A DNA stretch of 64,000 bases from Pseudo-nitzschia pungens. Its lineage: Eukaryota > Bacillariophyta > Bacillariophyceae > Bacillariales > Bacillariaceae. The notes under the pieces were generated by a model. The model was not told the DNA's origin, did not search any database, and was given only the letters and a program-made list of their open reading frames with translations. Position numbers and translations under genes: made by a program. This document shows positions 43,144 to 54,267 of the stretch, in pieces; the stretch's first letter is position 1; each line of letters opens with the position of its first letter. The stretch spans positions 186,001 through 250,000 of the forward strand of contig CM074762.1 in NCBI GenBank assembly GCA_037355855.1, in the 5' to 3' direction.

Positions 43144-45641
43144 ACAGAGGAGGGCATTGCAGCATTGCACTGCATTGTACTGGATTTGCATTGCATTGCA
43201 GCAAGCGAGAACGAGTCGACGACCAAAGCGAAGAAAAACGACTGGTATGCAACGCAATGCAACGCCGTGGTGGAATTGGGTGAGGCGATAGGAGATCGGG
43301 GTCGGGAGACGAGGCGACGCGACGCGAGGCGAAGCTTGCGCGGGGGGACACGGCGTTGGCAGACTATCCGCGTTTTATCACCACGGGATCGCGATCGCGA
43401 TAGCAAGCGTAATCGCCGTTTGTGATAGCGATACAACCGCCTCGGCTATTCGTTTCCATCACGAAACAAAAAATGATATTACTATCTAATTTTCCGTACA
43501 CTAGGTACGCATTATTATTTTTGTATTATTTTTTTTAATACAAAAATGTAACATCGATCGATCCGATTTTGTTTGCCTGGCTCCAGCAGGCATCACGTGG
43601 TACGTGACAAAATACGGGCTATGTAGTTTGGATTGAGGGTTTCGCCCGCTCTTCGCATCGATATTTTTCAAATTTGCTTTTGTTCCCCCGTTCGGTTGTG
43701 GATCCCACGCTTGTGGGCTGTAGCCGGTATCAGCCACGGTTGGTTCCGGACGACGTCGGACTGGGTTGGGGAAGCCCGTTTGACAGGAACAGGAAGACGG
43801 GAAATCACACGGTCAAAAAGCCGGGTTGACAGGAACAGGAACACGGTAAATCTCTGGCCAAAACCGGCTTGGGGAAAATCGGGTTGACAGGAACATCAAC
43901 GCGGGAAATCACTCGATCAAAAAACCGTGTTGACAGGAACAGGAACGCGGGAAATCCTAGTAGTACATAACCTAGCACCAGGCAACTAGTATTCTTACTG
44001 CTACTACTACTACTACTAGTAGTAGTAGTACTAGTAGAAGTAGCAGCTCGCAACAGACATGGTGATTCTTTGAAAAAAATACAACCACGCTACTAGCCCA
44101 GCCCACGCAGCATGAGTCAGTTCTCTCTCTTAGGGATCTTTCGATACCAAATGAGATATCATGCTCATGCCCACCACCAGCATCGATACTAGTACAACTG
44201 ATTTTTCGTATATCTACAGGGGAGTCGTGTTCTACAGTTATTAGTAGTAGCGTTCAATAAAATAGTAGCACATTTTGAGGAGAGACTCAGCATTTGTAGC
44301 CTCACTGATGGTGGTGCTTCTTGTTGCTACAACTAGTCTAGCACTCCATGTACCACTATTCTTCCTTGTTATGATTATTGTTAGTATCCTTTACTGCCGA
44401 AGGCGGGCAAATGCCACGCAAATTGATGGCACTACCACCACTAGAAGTTCTTGTTCTTGTAGTACTACTACAAGGTAGTTCTCCGGCTACTAGTAGTACT
44501 AGTACTACTAGTAGTAATTATCCTTACTTCTTGTAGGAGGTAATGCGACTTTTGATAACAAAAATTTGGAATTTTTGCTTGGGAATGAACCTACACTACA
44601 TTCACATTTGAACTGTTCCACCAAGCAGAGGTATCTTTTAGGATACTTCTGCTGCCAGGATAAGACATCATCAGCACCATAGTACTCATGTCTTTCACGT
44701 TCTTGCAACCACTGCCGCGGCCACCCCCAGTACTAGTAGTACTAGTATTACTAGTACTGCTGGTCGATGAAACAGCAGAAAAAACACTATCCGCAGGCCA
44801 ACGCCGCTTGTCGGGCTACAGTGACTGAGTGACCATGAAGCAAAACCTCATTTCGGAACGTTATCATCACCAACTAGTACTAGTACTACTAGGTACTAGT
44901 ACCCTCAACTCCAATTGCACGATGAACCCATCATCCATGAAATTTCTTGCACGTGAGGAAGCCATTCCATCGGACACTGAGGTCGTCTTTTCGGGAGACC
45001 ACCAGTAGCCAAACGCATGCAAGAAACCGCAAGGAAGAACTTGCTTGAGGATGGGAGAATCTTTTCTGGACTTGGCAACCGGCGGTGGAATAGTCGTATA
45101 TTCCTCTCCCTTTGTTTGGTAAACACAGTGCGACTGTACCCCATCCCACATTACTACTATTCCGTCGGGACGGATTCCGGACCATTTTTCGTCCGTTCGA
45201 TCCAAGAGTCGCGCCGTGCATGCGAACGGGAAGCAGCAATCACGCAGTGATACCTTCGCTACGAGCGCATGCAATTCGTTCGGGAACGAAACGAATTCAA
45301 CCGATGCCTGCGTTTGATGATGTCACGATACTGTATTGGATTGTGGCCGGTGATGCTACGCGCGCACGGAGCATTGAGATTTTCTCGACGATCGTAGTTG
45401 GAGTTTCTTGTAGTACGTACGGTAGTTGTGTTACCAGTGGTATTATTTCGGTACAGAAAGAACGTGGCACGAACGAATGATTGTAAGATTGATGATACAA
45501 TGTGAGCTTGTCACACAACAACTGCTGTCACTAGCCCAGCTAATTCGCTAGCTAGACGATATTGTTCCCGAAAGCCTTTCGTGCTTTGGCTTGCTAGCAA
45601 CTAGTGATTTTGACGGTAGTAACGGTTGTCCAAAGCCAACG
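43144..45641. other. Intergenic, convergent genes; tandem repeat and TAG microsatellites
   Basis: A tandem repeat at about 43765-43960 has four to five copies of a 55-60 base unit with GTTGACAGGAACAGGAACRCGG and GGGAAATC. TAG/CTA clusters occur at 43985-44045, 44485-44520, 44725-44765 and 44870-44900. See the separate entry for the open frame at 44867-45274. Confidence 0.6.
44867..45274 (-). CDS. Possible small hypothetical protein or gene remnant
   Basis: Frame of 135 residues with an even amino-acid mix (RPDGIVVMWDGVQSHCVY, then FLHAFGYWW) unlike the low-complexity translations around it. It ends in a translated TAG microsatellite, so its 3' end has probably been lost or is non-coding. No family recognised. 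It could be a fragment of a once longer gene. Confidence 0.25.
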   Translation of the reverse strand: MHALVAKVSLRDCCFPFACTARLLDRTDEKWSGIRPDGIVVMWDGVQSHCVYQTKGEEYTTIPPPVAKSRKDSPILKQVLPCGFLHAFGYWWSPEKTTSVSDGMASSRARNFMDDGFIVQLELRVLVPSSTSTSW

Positions 45642-48138
45642 TCAAACAGCACCTCCGTTTTCCGTGGCGGCCGGCGCCGAGGGTTCCACAACGAGCGCCC
45701 TCAGTGCTTTTTTGAGACACCCAATGTTGTAGTTGATGAGGCTCTTTTTGCGGAAATTTTCGGCACGGGTTATGCACACCAGGGCCAGCATCGTGTCCAC
45801 CTCTTTCAGATACAATACCTGACGGATTGAATGGAATGGAATGGAATGGAATGCCAATAGAAAGAAATGTAACGGAACGCAACCAAAACGGAATGGAACG
45901 GCACGGAACGCAGCAGAAAAGAAACGAAGAAATCGGTGAGCCATTGGCACAGAGGATGATTTACGACTCGGGCTAGGACGGATTGCAATGTGTTTTTATG
46001 CAAAGGAGAGACGACAGCATTTTCCCCATTGCACGGAACGCTGCATCATCTTTATTTTCATAATAATAATAATAATAATCATCATCATTGCCATCATCGA
46101 TCCAAGAACTGCTCTCACCATTCCGTTGCTGAGACGAATCACGCTCGCACTGTTGTAGTCGTAGGCCGAATCCGGATCCACCAGTTCCTTCGATTCACCG
46201 TCGTCGCCGTCGCCGTCGTCGCCTTTGTGGTTGACGCCGGTCAGAGCCAATGGCTCGGCACCGTTCCGAATGACGGCACTGCCATTTCCATTGCCACTGC
46301 CACTGCCGTTTCCATTGCCGACACCGGCCGAGGGCCCCAGCCCGTAGATCCCGCTCACGTCCAGGACCACGTCGATCATGTCCGAGCACAGCTCGACGCT
46401 CTGCATGTCGACCGGACCGGGATCGGTCCCGATGTAGAGCTTGGACACGACGTCGAACAGGTAGGCCTTTTCCATGGAACACGTCCCCACCAAAATGTTG
46501 AGGAGGTTCTCGAGGGTCGGAAGCTGCGGGATGAGCCGCTGGACGACCCTCGAGAGTGCCTCGTACTTGGAGTGGTCGTAGATGCTGGTGAGATGGTACC
46601 GGATGTGTATGTTGTCGGGGCTGACGCCGGCGTCGGCGAGCTCGTCCGTGACCTGTGTCATAATGTCCCGGCGACAGTCGTACTTGCTCTCGTCGCTGAG
46701 AAACAATTCGCCATCGACCTTGTTGATAAAGACCTCGATGACGATGGACGGGTTGAGGGCGAGGGCCGTCGTGACGGCGTTGGTAAAGCTCTGCAGGACG
46801 TGGTCGTAGGGTTCGTCCTGGGCGTCCACCACAAAGACGAGCGAGGTGGGCGGCGATGGGGATGGGGATGCCGACGCCGACGCGCTTCCTCCTCCTCCTC
46901 CGCCTCCCGCAAAGATGGTCTGGTTGAGCTCGTCGTCGTCTCCGCCGTAGTAATCTCCGGGAAAGTCCCAGACGGTGAACCGACAGAGCGGCGTGTGATC
47001 GACGACGGTCCGCTCCAGCTGTTGCGTGGCCTCCAGTCGAAAGAGGGTCTCGTGGGGCGACATTTTTTGAAAGACGACTCTCTGCGGAAAAATCGGAGCC
47101 CGGAACACGGAATAGCAACCGGAAAACCGAGAGACGGAACGAGATTTCGTAAATTTCATTTCGGGCGAAGAATAGGGTGGCATGTATTGTCGCATTATGT
47201 GTTTGTATCAACGATCATTATAATCAACATTGTATACAAGTACGTGTTGGTGTACGTGTTGGTGTAGGTGTAGTTCAGTTTGCGTTGATTTTTTGTTGCG
47301 TTTCCATGACATGAATGTGGAACAGATTGTTGTTTGTTTGTTTGTTTGTTTGTTTGTTTATTCCGAGACGAGAAGAGAATTATCGCGTGTAGAATTGAAT
47401 GGTTCCAGTATTCAATGGATCGTATGAATAATGGTAGTAATGAATAATGGTAGTAATGATAATAGCAAGGTATTGGTGGCCGAGAATGGAGTTGTTGTTT
47501 GTCACGTCATAGATATTAATGGATCATCAGAGAGGAAAGAGAAGTGAGACGGCAGCAGAACCATCAGTAGTACCAAAGCAAACCAAAGCAAAGCAACCCA
47601 AAGCCATCCACTCGAAACGAACAGAAACGCAAACCGAAACTGCTATTCCATACAATTCCAAAACAATTCCAAAACAATTCCAATACAATTCCACTACAAT
47701 TCCAAAACAATTCCAAAACAATTCCAATGCAATTCCAATGAAACGCAATCCACAGGCACGTCTGCACCCACTGCTCACTGTGCGCACCTGAATGCTGGTC
47801 TTGCCACCCCTCCTCGGTCCCATCAGCAGAATGCGGGGGAGATTGGCAATCTTGGGATCGTCGAAATCAATTGCCGCCGCACCGTGATGGTCGATGAGGT
47901 CGCCGTGCATGTTCGTGTTTATGTTTGTGTTTGTGTTCATGTTCACGAGGTCTTCGTCACTGTTCACACCACCTCCCAATCCATTTCCGTGATGCGATGG
48001 TTCGCCTTCGCCGTCGACAATGAGCATGCCGCGTCCGCCAGAAACATCCACCTCGTCGTGATCGTGGAGGACATTGTCCGGATGGTGTCGGTAGTCGCTG
48101 TAGTCGTCGTACGCGCTGTTGTAGGCGCTGGATTGCAT
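45642..48138 (-). CDS. RRAGC: Rag GTPase, RagC/RagD-type (Gtr2-like)
   Basis: Three exons on the minus strand: 47788-48138, 46119-47081 and 45642-45818, all joins in phase 0, about 496 residues. The P-loop LLMGPRRGGKTSIQ is at the end of exon 1 and is continued by RVVFQKMSPHETLFRLEAT, the RagC switch I region, then WDFPGDYYG (switch II), VFVVDAQDEPY, the VFINKVDG base-recognition motif and the RagC-type C-terminal roadblock segment YHLTSIYDHSKYEALSRVVQRLIPQLPTLENLL, PVDMQSVELCSDMIDVVLD and VLYLKEVDTMLALV. Rag GTPases pair as RagA/B with RagC/D on the lysosome or vacuole and relay amino-acid status to TORC1. It is longer than animal RagC (about 400) because of an acidic, Asn/Thr-rich N-terminus and Gly/Ser inserts. 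Introns contain pentanucleotide repeats. Confidence 0.9.
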
Positions 48139-49062
48139 TGTTGACTTTTGTTCGATGTTCGATGCTTGTTGTTTGTCGTTTGTTGTTTGTTGTTTGTACT
48201 CGTATCTCGATATGGATGTGTATGTGTATGTGTATGTTTATGTGGGTCTGGATGTGTGGGCGGTATTATTGTTATTGTTATTGTTATTGTTGATGTTATT
48301 GTTGTTGTTGTTGTTGTTGTTGATACTCGTCTCTCTCGGCAGCGATACCGTACCGGTACAGTAGAATCAATCTTCGTCTTCGGTGACAGAATCATCAAGA
48401 ACCTGAGGTTTTCCGTCGCGGGGATTTCAGATTACGAAGTACTTCGTACTACGTATTTACTACCGGTACCGTACTACTATTATTTCAGATCACAGTAAGG
48501 TTATTCAATCATCAAACGTGACTCACATGAATCGACACGATTCGTCGAGTGGAATCGAGCGTACGGTACCGTACATCCGGTACTGGTATAAGTACTAAAG
48601 ACCTTACGAAATACCGTAGCGGTGCGTGCGATACTTTTACTTCTCGTAATTTACCGGTACATCATCATCATTCGCATATTCTGTGAAAAAAGATGCTGAA
48701 GACGCTGATGCTGCTTTCGTCAACAAGTCGGATTTGACTGGCTGATGAGGACAACCGGATCATACAAAGAAACACGGAATGAATCATCGTTTCCACGACA
48801 GGACAGCACAGTAAGGTTACGTGTACGAGATTAATTTTGTTGTTATTTTTTTTTTTGGGTTTTGTCATCTCGTTTTTTTTTTTAAATGTACGTTCATTCC
48901 GAACCTGGAAGAATGATTTGCATCGGTGTATTCTGTGCGATTTGCTGCATGCTGTTGCACCGGACCTACACCACATGCTGTTCGGATGGGATATATGTGT
49001 AATGTGTAAAATAACATGTAGATCGAAACAAGAGTCGATGGCTCCCGTAGTCGGTGTGCTGT
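48139..49062. other. Intergenic, upstream of RagC
   Basis: GTTTGTTGTTT and GTTATT/GTTGTT runs at 48150-48330 are the likely RagC leader or promoter. TACCGGTA, ACTTCGTA and GGTTA words cluster at 48430-48660. No gene seen. Confidence 0.55.
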
Positions 49063-51032
49063 TTACATTGCTGTCGACAAGACAGCAGCAATCAGTCCGG
49101 CAACGGTGGCGGTCCACCCACCATAAAACATCGCCGAGGCGGTCAACCCATCCGGGCCATTCTCGGAAAGACCAACCGTTGAGGCAAACGACCCACTTTC
49201 TTTGGGGGCACCGCTTGATTCCTGGAGTTCGCGAGCAAGAGCTCCGGCTTCGAACTCATGGGTAAAGCCAACAGAGTTCAGGCGACGACCTTCAGGTTTC
49301 GTTTCGGAGGGACATGGAAGCGTTTCTTCTTGTTGGATGCTTTTAAAGTAAGCTGTTGCGTCTAAGCCATTTGTATTGGGGCAATACCAATCATATTTAA
49401 GTGGATCAAGAGAGGAATTCTTTGGGTCTGGAACAGAGAATCCCCCTTGAATTTTTTGGTAATTATAGTTTCCACCTGAATCCAACCATGTAAAAATGCC
49501 CTTCTGCTCAGCGTTCTTTTTCTGGGGGAATGCAATGCATGTAGAGATCATGTCTGAAGGTTTGGCGCGGTTTGTCGCTAAGACCACCGAGAATGTTGCT
49601 CCATAATCAATATTTGTCAGCTGAAGAAAAGGAAGGGTTGCGTTAGAATCAGGATATGGTTTGTAGCATTGTGCAGGGTGAAAAAAGAATGGATCAAAAC
49701 AAAACTTACATTGTAGGTGCTGGGTTGAATGTAAAGTGAATTCCCACCACAGATACCAACGCCAGTCAGAGAAACATTGCCGCTATAATCACCAAACATG
49801 AAGTTGTCGTTGTCTTTGAGACCAGAACTGGTATAGATTGCTTTGTATCCATACCCTTCAGGTACATTCGTTTTGAGTGTTGCCGTTTTCAGGTAATATT
49901 GGATTTGATAGGAAAAAGAAGTTGCCATCTCCCTCACACACATTGGGAGACCATACACACCTTTGATGGTAGTGTTGCCAATAAGGAAGCTGCCCTGAAA
50001 TGTGCAAGGAGGATCAGGAGAATTGACAGAAAGTGACGCTTCACCAGAGCAGGTAAAGGATTTCTCACCATTGCCGAAGTACCCTGCAGTCACAACACTG
50101 CTGAATACTCCACCATCTCCTCCGACAGCAGATCCAGAAGCATTTAGATAACCAGTGATATTTAGCGAAGTTGTTGTGAGGATGTCTGGTGCAGTGTTCA
50201 CAACCAACTGGCGCGAAGATGCTGTGTTCTCACAGGTTACATTCGTAAAATTTGAGATAACATAACTGGAATCCTTCGGGCTCACGCAAATGGAAAAATC
50301 CTGACCGATTTTATAGGTCGATGGTGCACTAGCTCCTTTGGCACACAAAACAGCTTCCACCTCAACCGATTTGGTCACATTCTCTGTAAGATTCCCCATA
50401 GCTGTTGCGCTAATGTTGACGGTCTGGGAGAAGTTCGAAAACTTGGCGGTAAAGTCAACGTTGAGGACCAATAGGGTATCAACATAGGACACATACTCAG
50501 CACCGCTTGAAGAAGAATCATATTCTTTCTTAATGCCAGCACGGGCACCTGAAACAACATTTACAAAAGGATTGTTAGTGCTGAAAAATCTTGCGAACAA
50601 CGGTTGGAAACCCATACAACAGTTGGTGCCTCACTTACAGAGATTCACCTTTCCATCGTCATATGCTGGAGTTGTCGTCACATCTGGGATGGAGTATTGA
50701 GCAGCATAAATTCGACTATTTGAACCTGTCTTGGTGTATGATGGTCCTGTGATTGTCGTCACATTGTAAGTTGAATTTGAGAGAAGCGCACCACTACTGC
50801 ATGGCGCACCATCTGCAGGATTTGCAAAGAGCTCAAAAGTAGCAATGCCCGGAACAGTACTCTTTGACTCAAAATAAGTCTCAGCGAGGAATGGAGACAC
50901 AGTAAGAACTTTACCGTATGGGCTTGATGAACCATCCCCTGCCGGACGGATTTCATAGTTGCCCATCACAGTAAGTCCATGGGCAAACCATGTCCCAGAG
51001 AGAGCAACAAATGCAAGAATGTTAAGTCTCAT
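49063..51032 (-). CDS. Secreted or surface-anchored glycoprotein-like protein of unknown function
   Basis: Three exons on the minus strand: 50639-51032, 49710-50548 and 49063-49620, with introns of 90 and 89 bases (GTAAGT donors, CAG acceptors; phases 1 and 0), about 596 residues. The start at 51032 (MRLNILAFVALSGTWFAHG) gives a clean signal peptide; an in-frame Met at 51077 precedes it. The mature chain is rich in Ser, Thr, Asn and Gly with many NxS/T sites and scattered cysteines, typical of an extracellular beta-rich protein. The C-terminus is a hydrophobic helix (TATVAGLIAAVLSTAM) with nothing after it, which fits a GPI-anchor signal. No known domain recognised. Codon use is less GC-rich than in the housekeeping genes to the left. 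Confidence 0.7.
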
Positions 51033-52996
51033 TGCGTTTTTGTTTTGATTTAGTTTTCCGGTTTTTGTTTTGATCAAATCCTAAATTATGAGACTACCGC
51101 AAACGAAGAAAAAATTCGAAAGGAGTCTTCCCGGTTGTATGAATGTTTTGAACAATCAAACACTATCCGGAGACCCTACCAGTAGAAGTACACTACTTTT
51201 GGGAGGGGACTGCATGGTCCTCTTTTATACGCGACAAAGAGGCACAAAAAATTGATTACTGTAACAATCGAAAAAAAAGGAGGAGGTCTAATACTTCGTA
51301 TTATTTTTGAGAAGTGAAACAAAAATCCTGATTACTCATAAACAATCGAAAAGAAGGAGGACATCTATTTGAGGAACAGTTCCGGTGTACTTTAACAATC
51401 GAAAAAAGGAGGAGGTCTATTCTAATTCTCGGCTCGATGTGGTGGCACATGAAATGTTTGATGACGTGTGGTGGAAGCATTCATGGTCTTATTATAATGT
51501 ACGAAGCAAGACTTACCTAAGACCTTACTTTGTAAATCATTTTATCAGGCTTGTTGGGAGTGATGCGTTAATCAATCGGAAAAAGGAGGAGGTCTCATCT
51601 ACGGTACGGGTAATTACCCTAATTCTCCGCTCGATGGGGTGGCACATAAATAATGTTTGATGACGTGTGGTTGTTGAGGCATTCACGGTCTTATTATGAT
51701 GTACGAAGTACGTACTTTGTAAATCATCTGATCAGGTTCGTAGGTAGCGATGCGTTAATCAATCGGAAAAAGGAGGAGGTCTAATCTACGGGTACCCTAA
51801 TTTATCGCTCGATGAGGTTGCACATAAAATGTTCGATGACGTGTGGTGGAAGCATTCATGGTCTTATTATGATGTACGAATTAAGGTTTTTACGTACCGG
51901 TATTGTTGGTTGCGATGCGTTAAACAATCGAAAAAAGGAGGAGGTCTATTCCAATTCTCGGTTCGATGGGGAGGCACATTTATGTTTGTTGATGTGTGAT
52001 CGAGTAATATACCATCGAATTGGCTATATGAAGCTGTTGCGGTAGAATCGATGGGGTGGCATAAATAATGTTTGTTGATGTTTGATTAAGTAATATACCA
52101 TCGAATCGGCTATTCAAAGTTTGAAGCTGTTCAAGTAAAATCAATTGACAATAAGAATTATTTATCGTCTAGTCGCGGCATAAAAATCGTCGGTAATACC
52201 CTCGATTTTGGTCATCCCTTTCTCGTACTAATTTCTACGAGAGACTCATTCCACTAAAAAATTGGTTCTTTCCATTGATGATGGTTCTTTTCCAAAAAAA
52301 AGGAAAAACCTCGAAGACCCATTTTTTTAGTCACACGGGTCTACCTAGTATAAAAAACACGTAGAAAAGGGATGCCCAAAATCGAAGGTAACTTCTAAAT
52401 TCATGTGTCCACTTGTGTATACGGTACTTCGTACTTCATTGAGTATTTGCAACAAGAAGAGCACCTCTGAAATATAAAACCATATACCTATGGAAAGAGG
52501 AGAGTGAGATCTTTCTAATGAGCCATTATTTGTTGCTATTGGATCAATACTTTACAAGTTAGGATTTTTCCAAAAAGGACAAGAAGAAGCGCTATAGCTT
52601 CGATTTTGGGCAATGCCGCGACTAGACGATATTTCCTCGTAACCTTAAAAGCCTTAACCTTACGCGTACCGATACATCAAAATGCGACGCATGCGGAATG
52701 AATGAATCGAATGAATCTAAGGGACTCACTCTACGGCACTCTACGGTAGGTTAAAAGTACCGGTAGGTTTGAAAAGTAGGTAGTTACGTCTATTTCATAC
52801 GTACGTACTTGTAATCTTACTCTATCGAAGAAGATACGGGCACGGCAAGCGCAGCACGGAGGACAATGAAGAATGTGAATGAATGAATCATGATTGATTC
52901 GATGCATTCATCATGCGGGTCGAAAATATAATAACTTAAAAAAAAATGCGTTCTGTACCGGCATTCCTCTCCCGACACGGAGTAGCACAGTTCACC
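51033..52996. other. Intergenic with 190-bp tandem repeat
   Basis: Includes the tandem repeat at 51260-52010 annotated separately. Beyond it, AT-rich DNA with pieces such as ATTTTTTTAGTCACACG (52321) and no supported gene. TACCGGTA-type words lie at 52620-52800. Confidence 0.55.
51260..52010. repeat. Tandem repeat, unit about 185 bases, upstream of the surface-protein gene
   Basis: The phrase AACAATCGAAAAAAGGAGGA followed by GGTCTA occurs at about 51264, 51339, 51393, 51571, 51760 and 51929. From the third on, copies also share TCTCGGCTCGATG, GGTGGCACAT, GATGACGTGTGG and TCATGGTCTTATTATGATGTAC in the same order. Confidence 0.85.
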
Positions 52997-54267
52997 ATGA
53001 GACTGTAGCTTTTAGCAGCAGCAGTTGCCTCAGTGGCACACCAACTACGTGTAGCGGAGGCCGATATCAGTGACCACAAATACGAAGAAAACTAAACAAT
53101 AGAACTATGGGTTGGCGAGGTCTGTTCCGTGAAGCGTAAGAGTGGTGCAACGTGAAAATGTGGTGTCGTTTTCCTTGTGTTCGTCTTTTTGTCATCAACC
53201 AACCTCGGTGACCGCAGATGCTTTGAAATATCATGCGATCCGATCGCTTGTCTCACCTTTTTTTATCACTCTGCTGTTGTTTTGTTTTTGGCTTTTGGCT
53301 TTTGCTTTTGGCTTTTGCTTTTGGCTTTGGATCGTTGACATTTACACGTACTTCGTTACTTTGGATGCAACGAATGATGGGTTCGGGTGTGTTATCTTTG
53401 GTTTGGGATCGGTCAAATTCAAATGGCCGGAAATCAAAATGACACCGAAAATTTTGGGTTACTCCACGGAACCTGCATCGATGTTACAACAATACTATGC
53501 GAATACTATCAAGGTCGGACCACTCGATAATCCACGAGAAAGGCATGAATATTACAGTATCCCATATTGTGCTCCAGACTCGACGCACCAGCACCCCGAG
53601 GCGAGCAAAGGAACGGGCCGTTGGAACGAGTGGAAGCCGCTCACCAAGGCAGAGCGTCTAGCAGGAGGCCACCGCGCACACGAACTCAGGAACTCGGGTT
53701 ACGATATCATGTTTTTGAACTCGACGGAGAAGCCCGAGAAGTGCTCTACCCAACCACTGACCTCGGAACAGGTGGAATATCTTTTCGCAGCGAATAGGCA
53801 TCGTTGGATTTATCGAATGTACCTAAACGATTTGCCGGTTTTTGGAATGGTTGGTGAGACGTTTCCCGCAGCGAATACCGAGACGGCCTTGGAGGAGGGA
53901 GACGATTTGCAACGCCTCGATCTGTATGTATACACCACACGAAGTCTGATCATCTCCTACAACAACGACCGGGTCGTGAAGGCGGATATCACCGATGATC
54001 CCAAGTCTTTTAAACGGGTGGAGGAAGGAGTTGAGTTGGACTTTGCTCTCCACGTACGATTCGAAGAGACAACCGAAGAATTTCACTCGCGCCTCGACTG
54101 ATACCCGGATCACGAGTTCTTGGAGCATGCAATGGATTGGTTTTTCAAGTCGTTTATGATTGTAATGTTTCTGATCGGTGTTGTTGCATTGATTCGCCTG
54201 CGAACCATTAAGAAGTATTGCGCACGTCGTAGTCTGCTCCATGACTTGGAGGACGAGGTGGAAAGAT
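52997..54267 (+). pseudogene. TM9SF (nonaspanin/EMP70) relic, truncated with three in-frame stops
   Basis: Two exon-like pieces, 52997-53119 and 53514-54267, join in phase 0 and together follow the TM9SF ectodomain: a signal-peptide-like start, SDHKYEEN, ELWVGE joined to VGPLDNPRERHEYYSIPYC, then LTSEQVEYLFAAN, LDNLP-like LNDLPVFGMVGE, FALHVRFEE and the first membrane helix FKSFMIVMFLIGVVALIRLRTIKK. Three in-frame stops break it: TAG at 53006, TAA at 53093 and TGA at 54099. The last falls between RLD and YPDHEFLEH, which are contiguous in the family. The donor of the presumed intron (GTCTGT) is weak. After DLEDEVER the frame ends and the remaining eight helices are absent. TM9SF proteins normally have about 600 residues and sort membrane proteins in Golgi and endosomes. 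There are no frameshifts, which suggests recent decay. Confidence 0.75.

Noticed and set aside
53142..54101. Intact 319-residue protein
   Set aside because: Its first 124 residues are probably intron, and its stop interrupts a TM9SF motif that continues in the same frame; better described as a relic.
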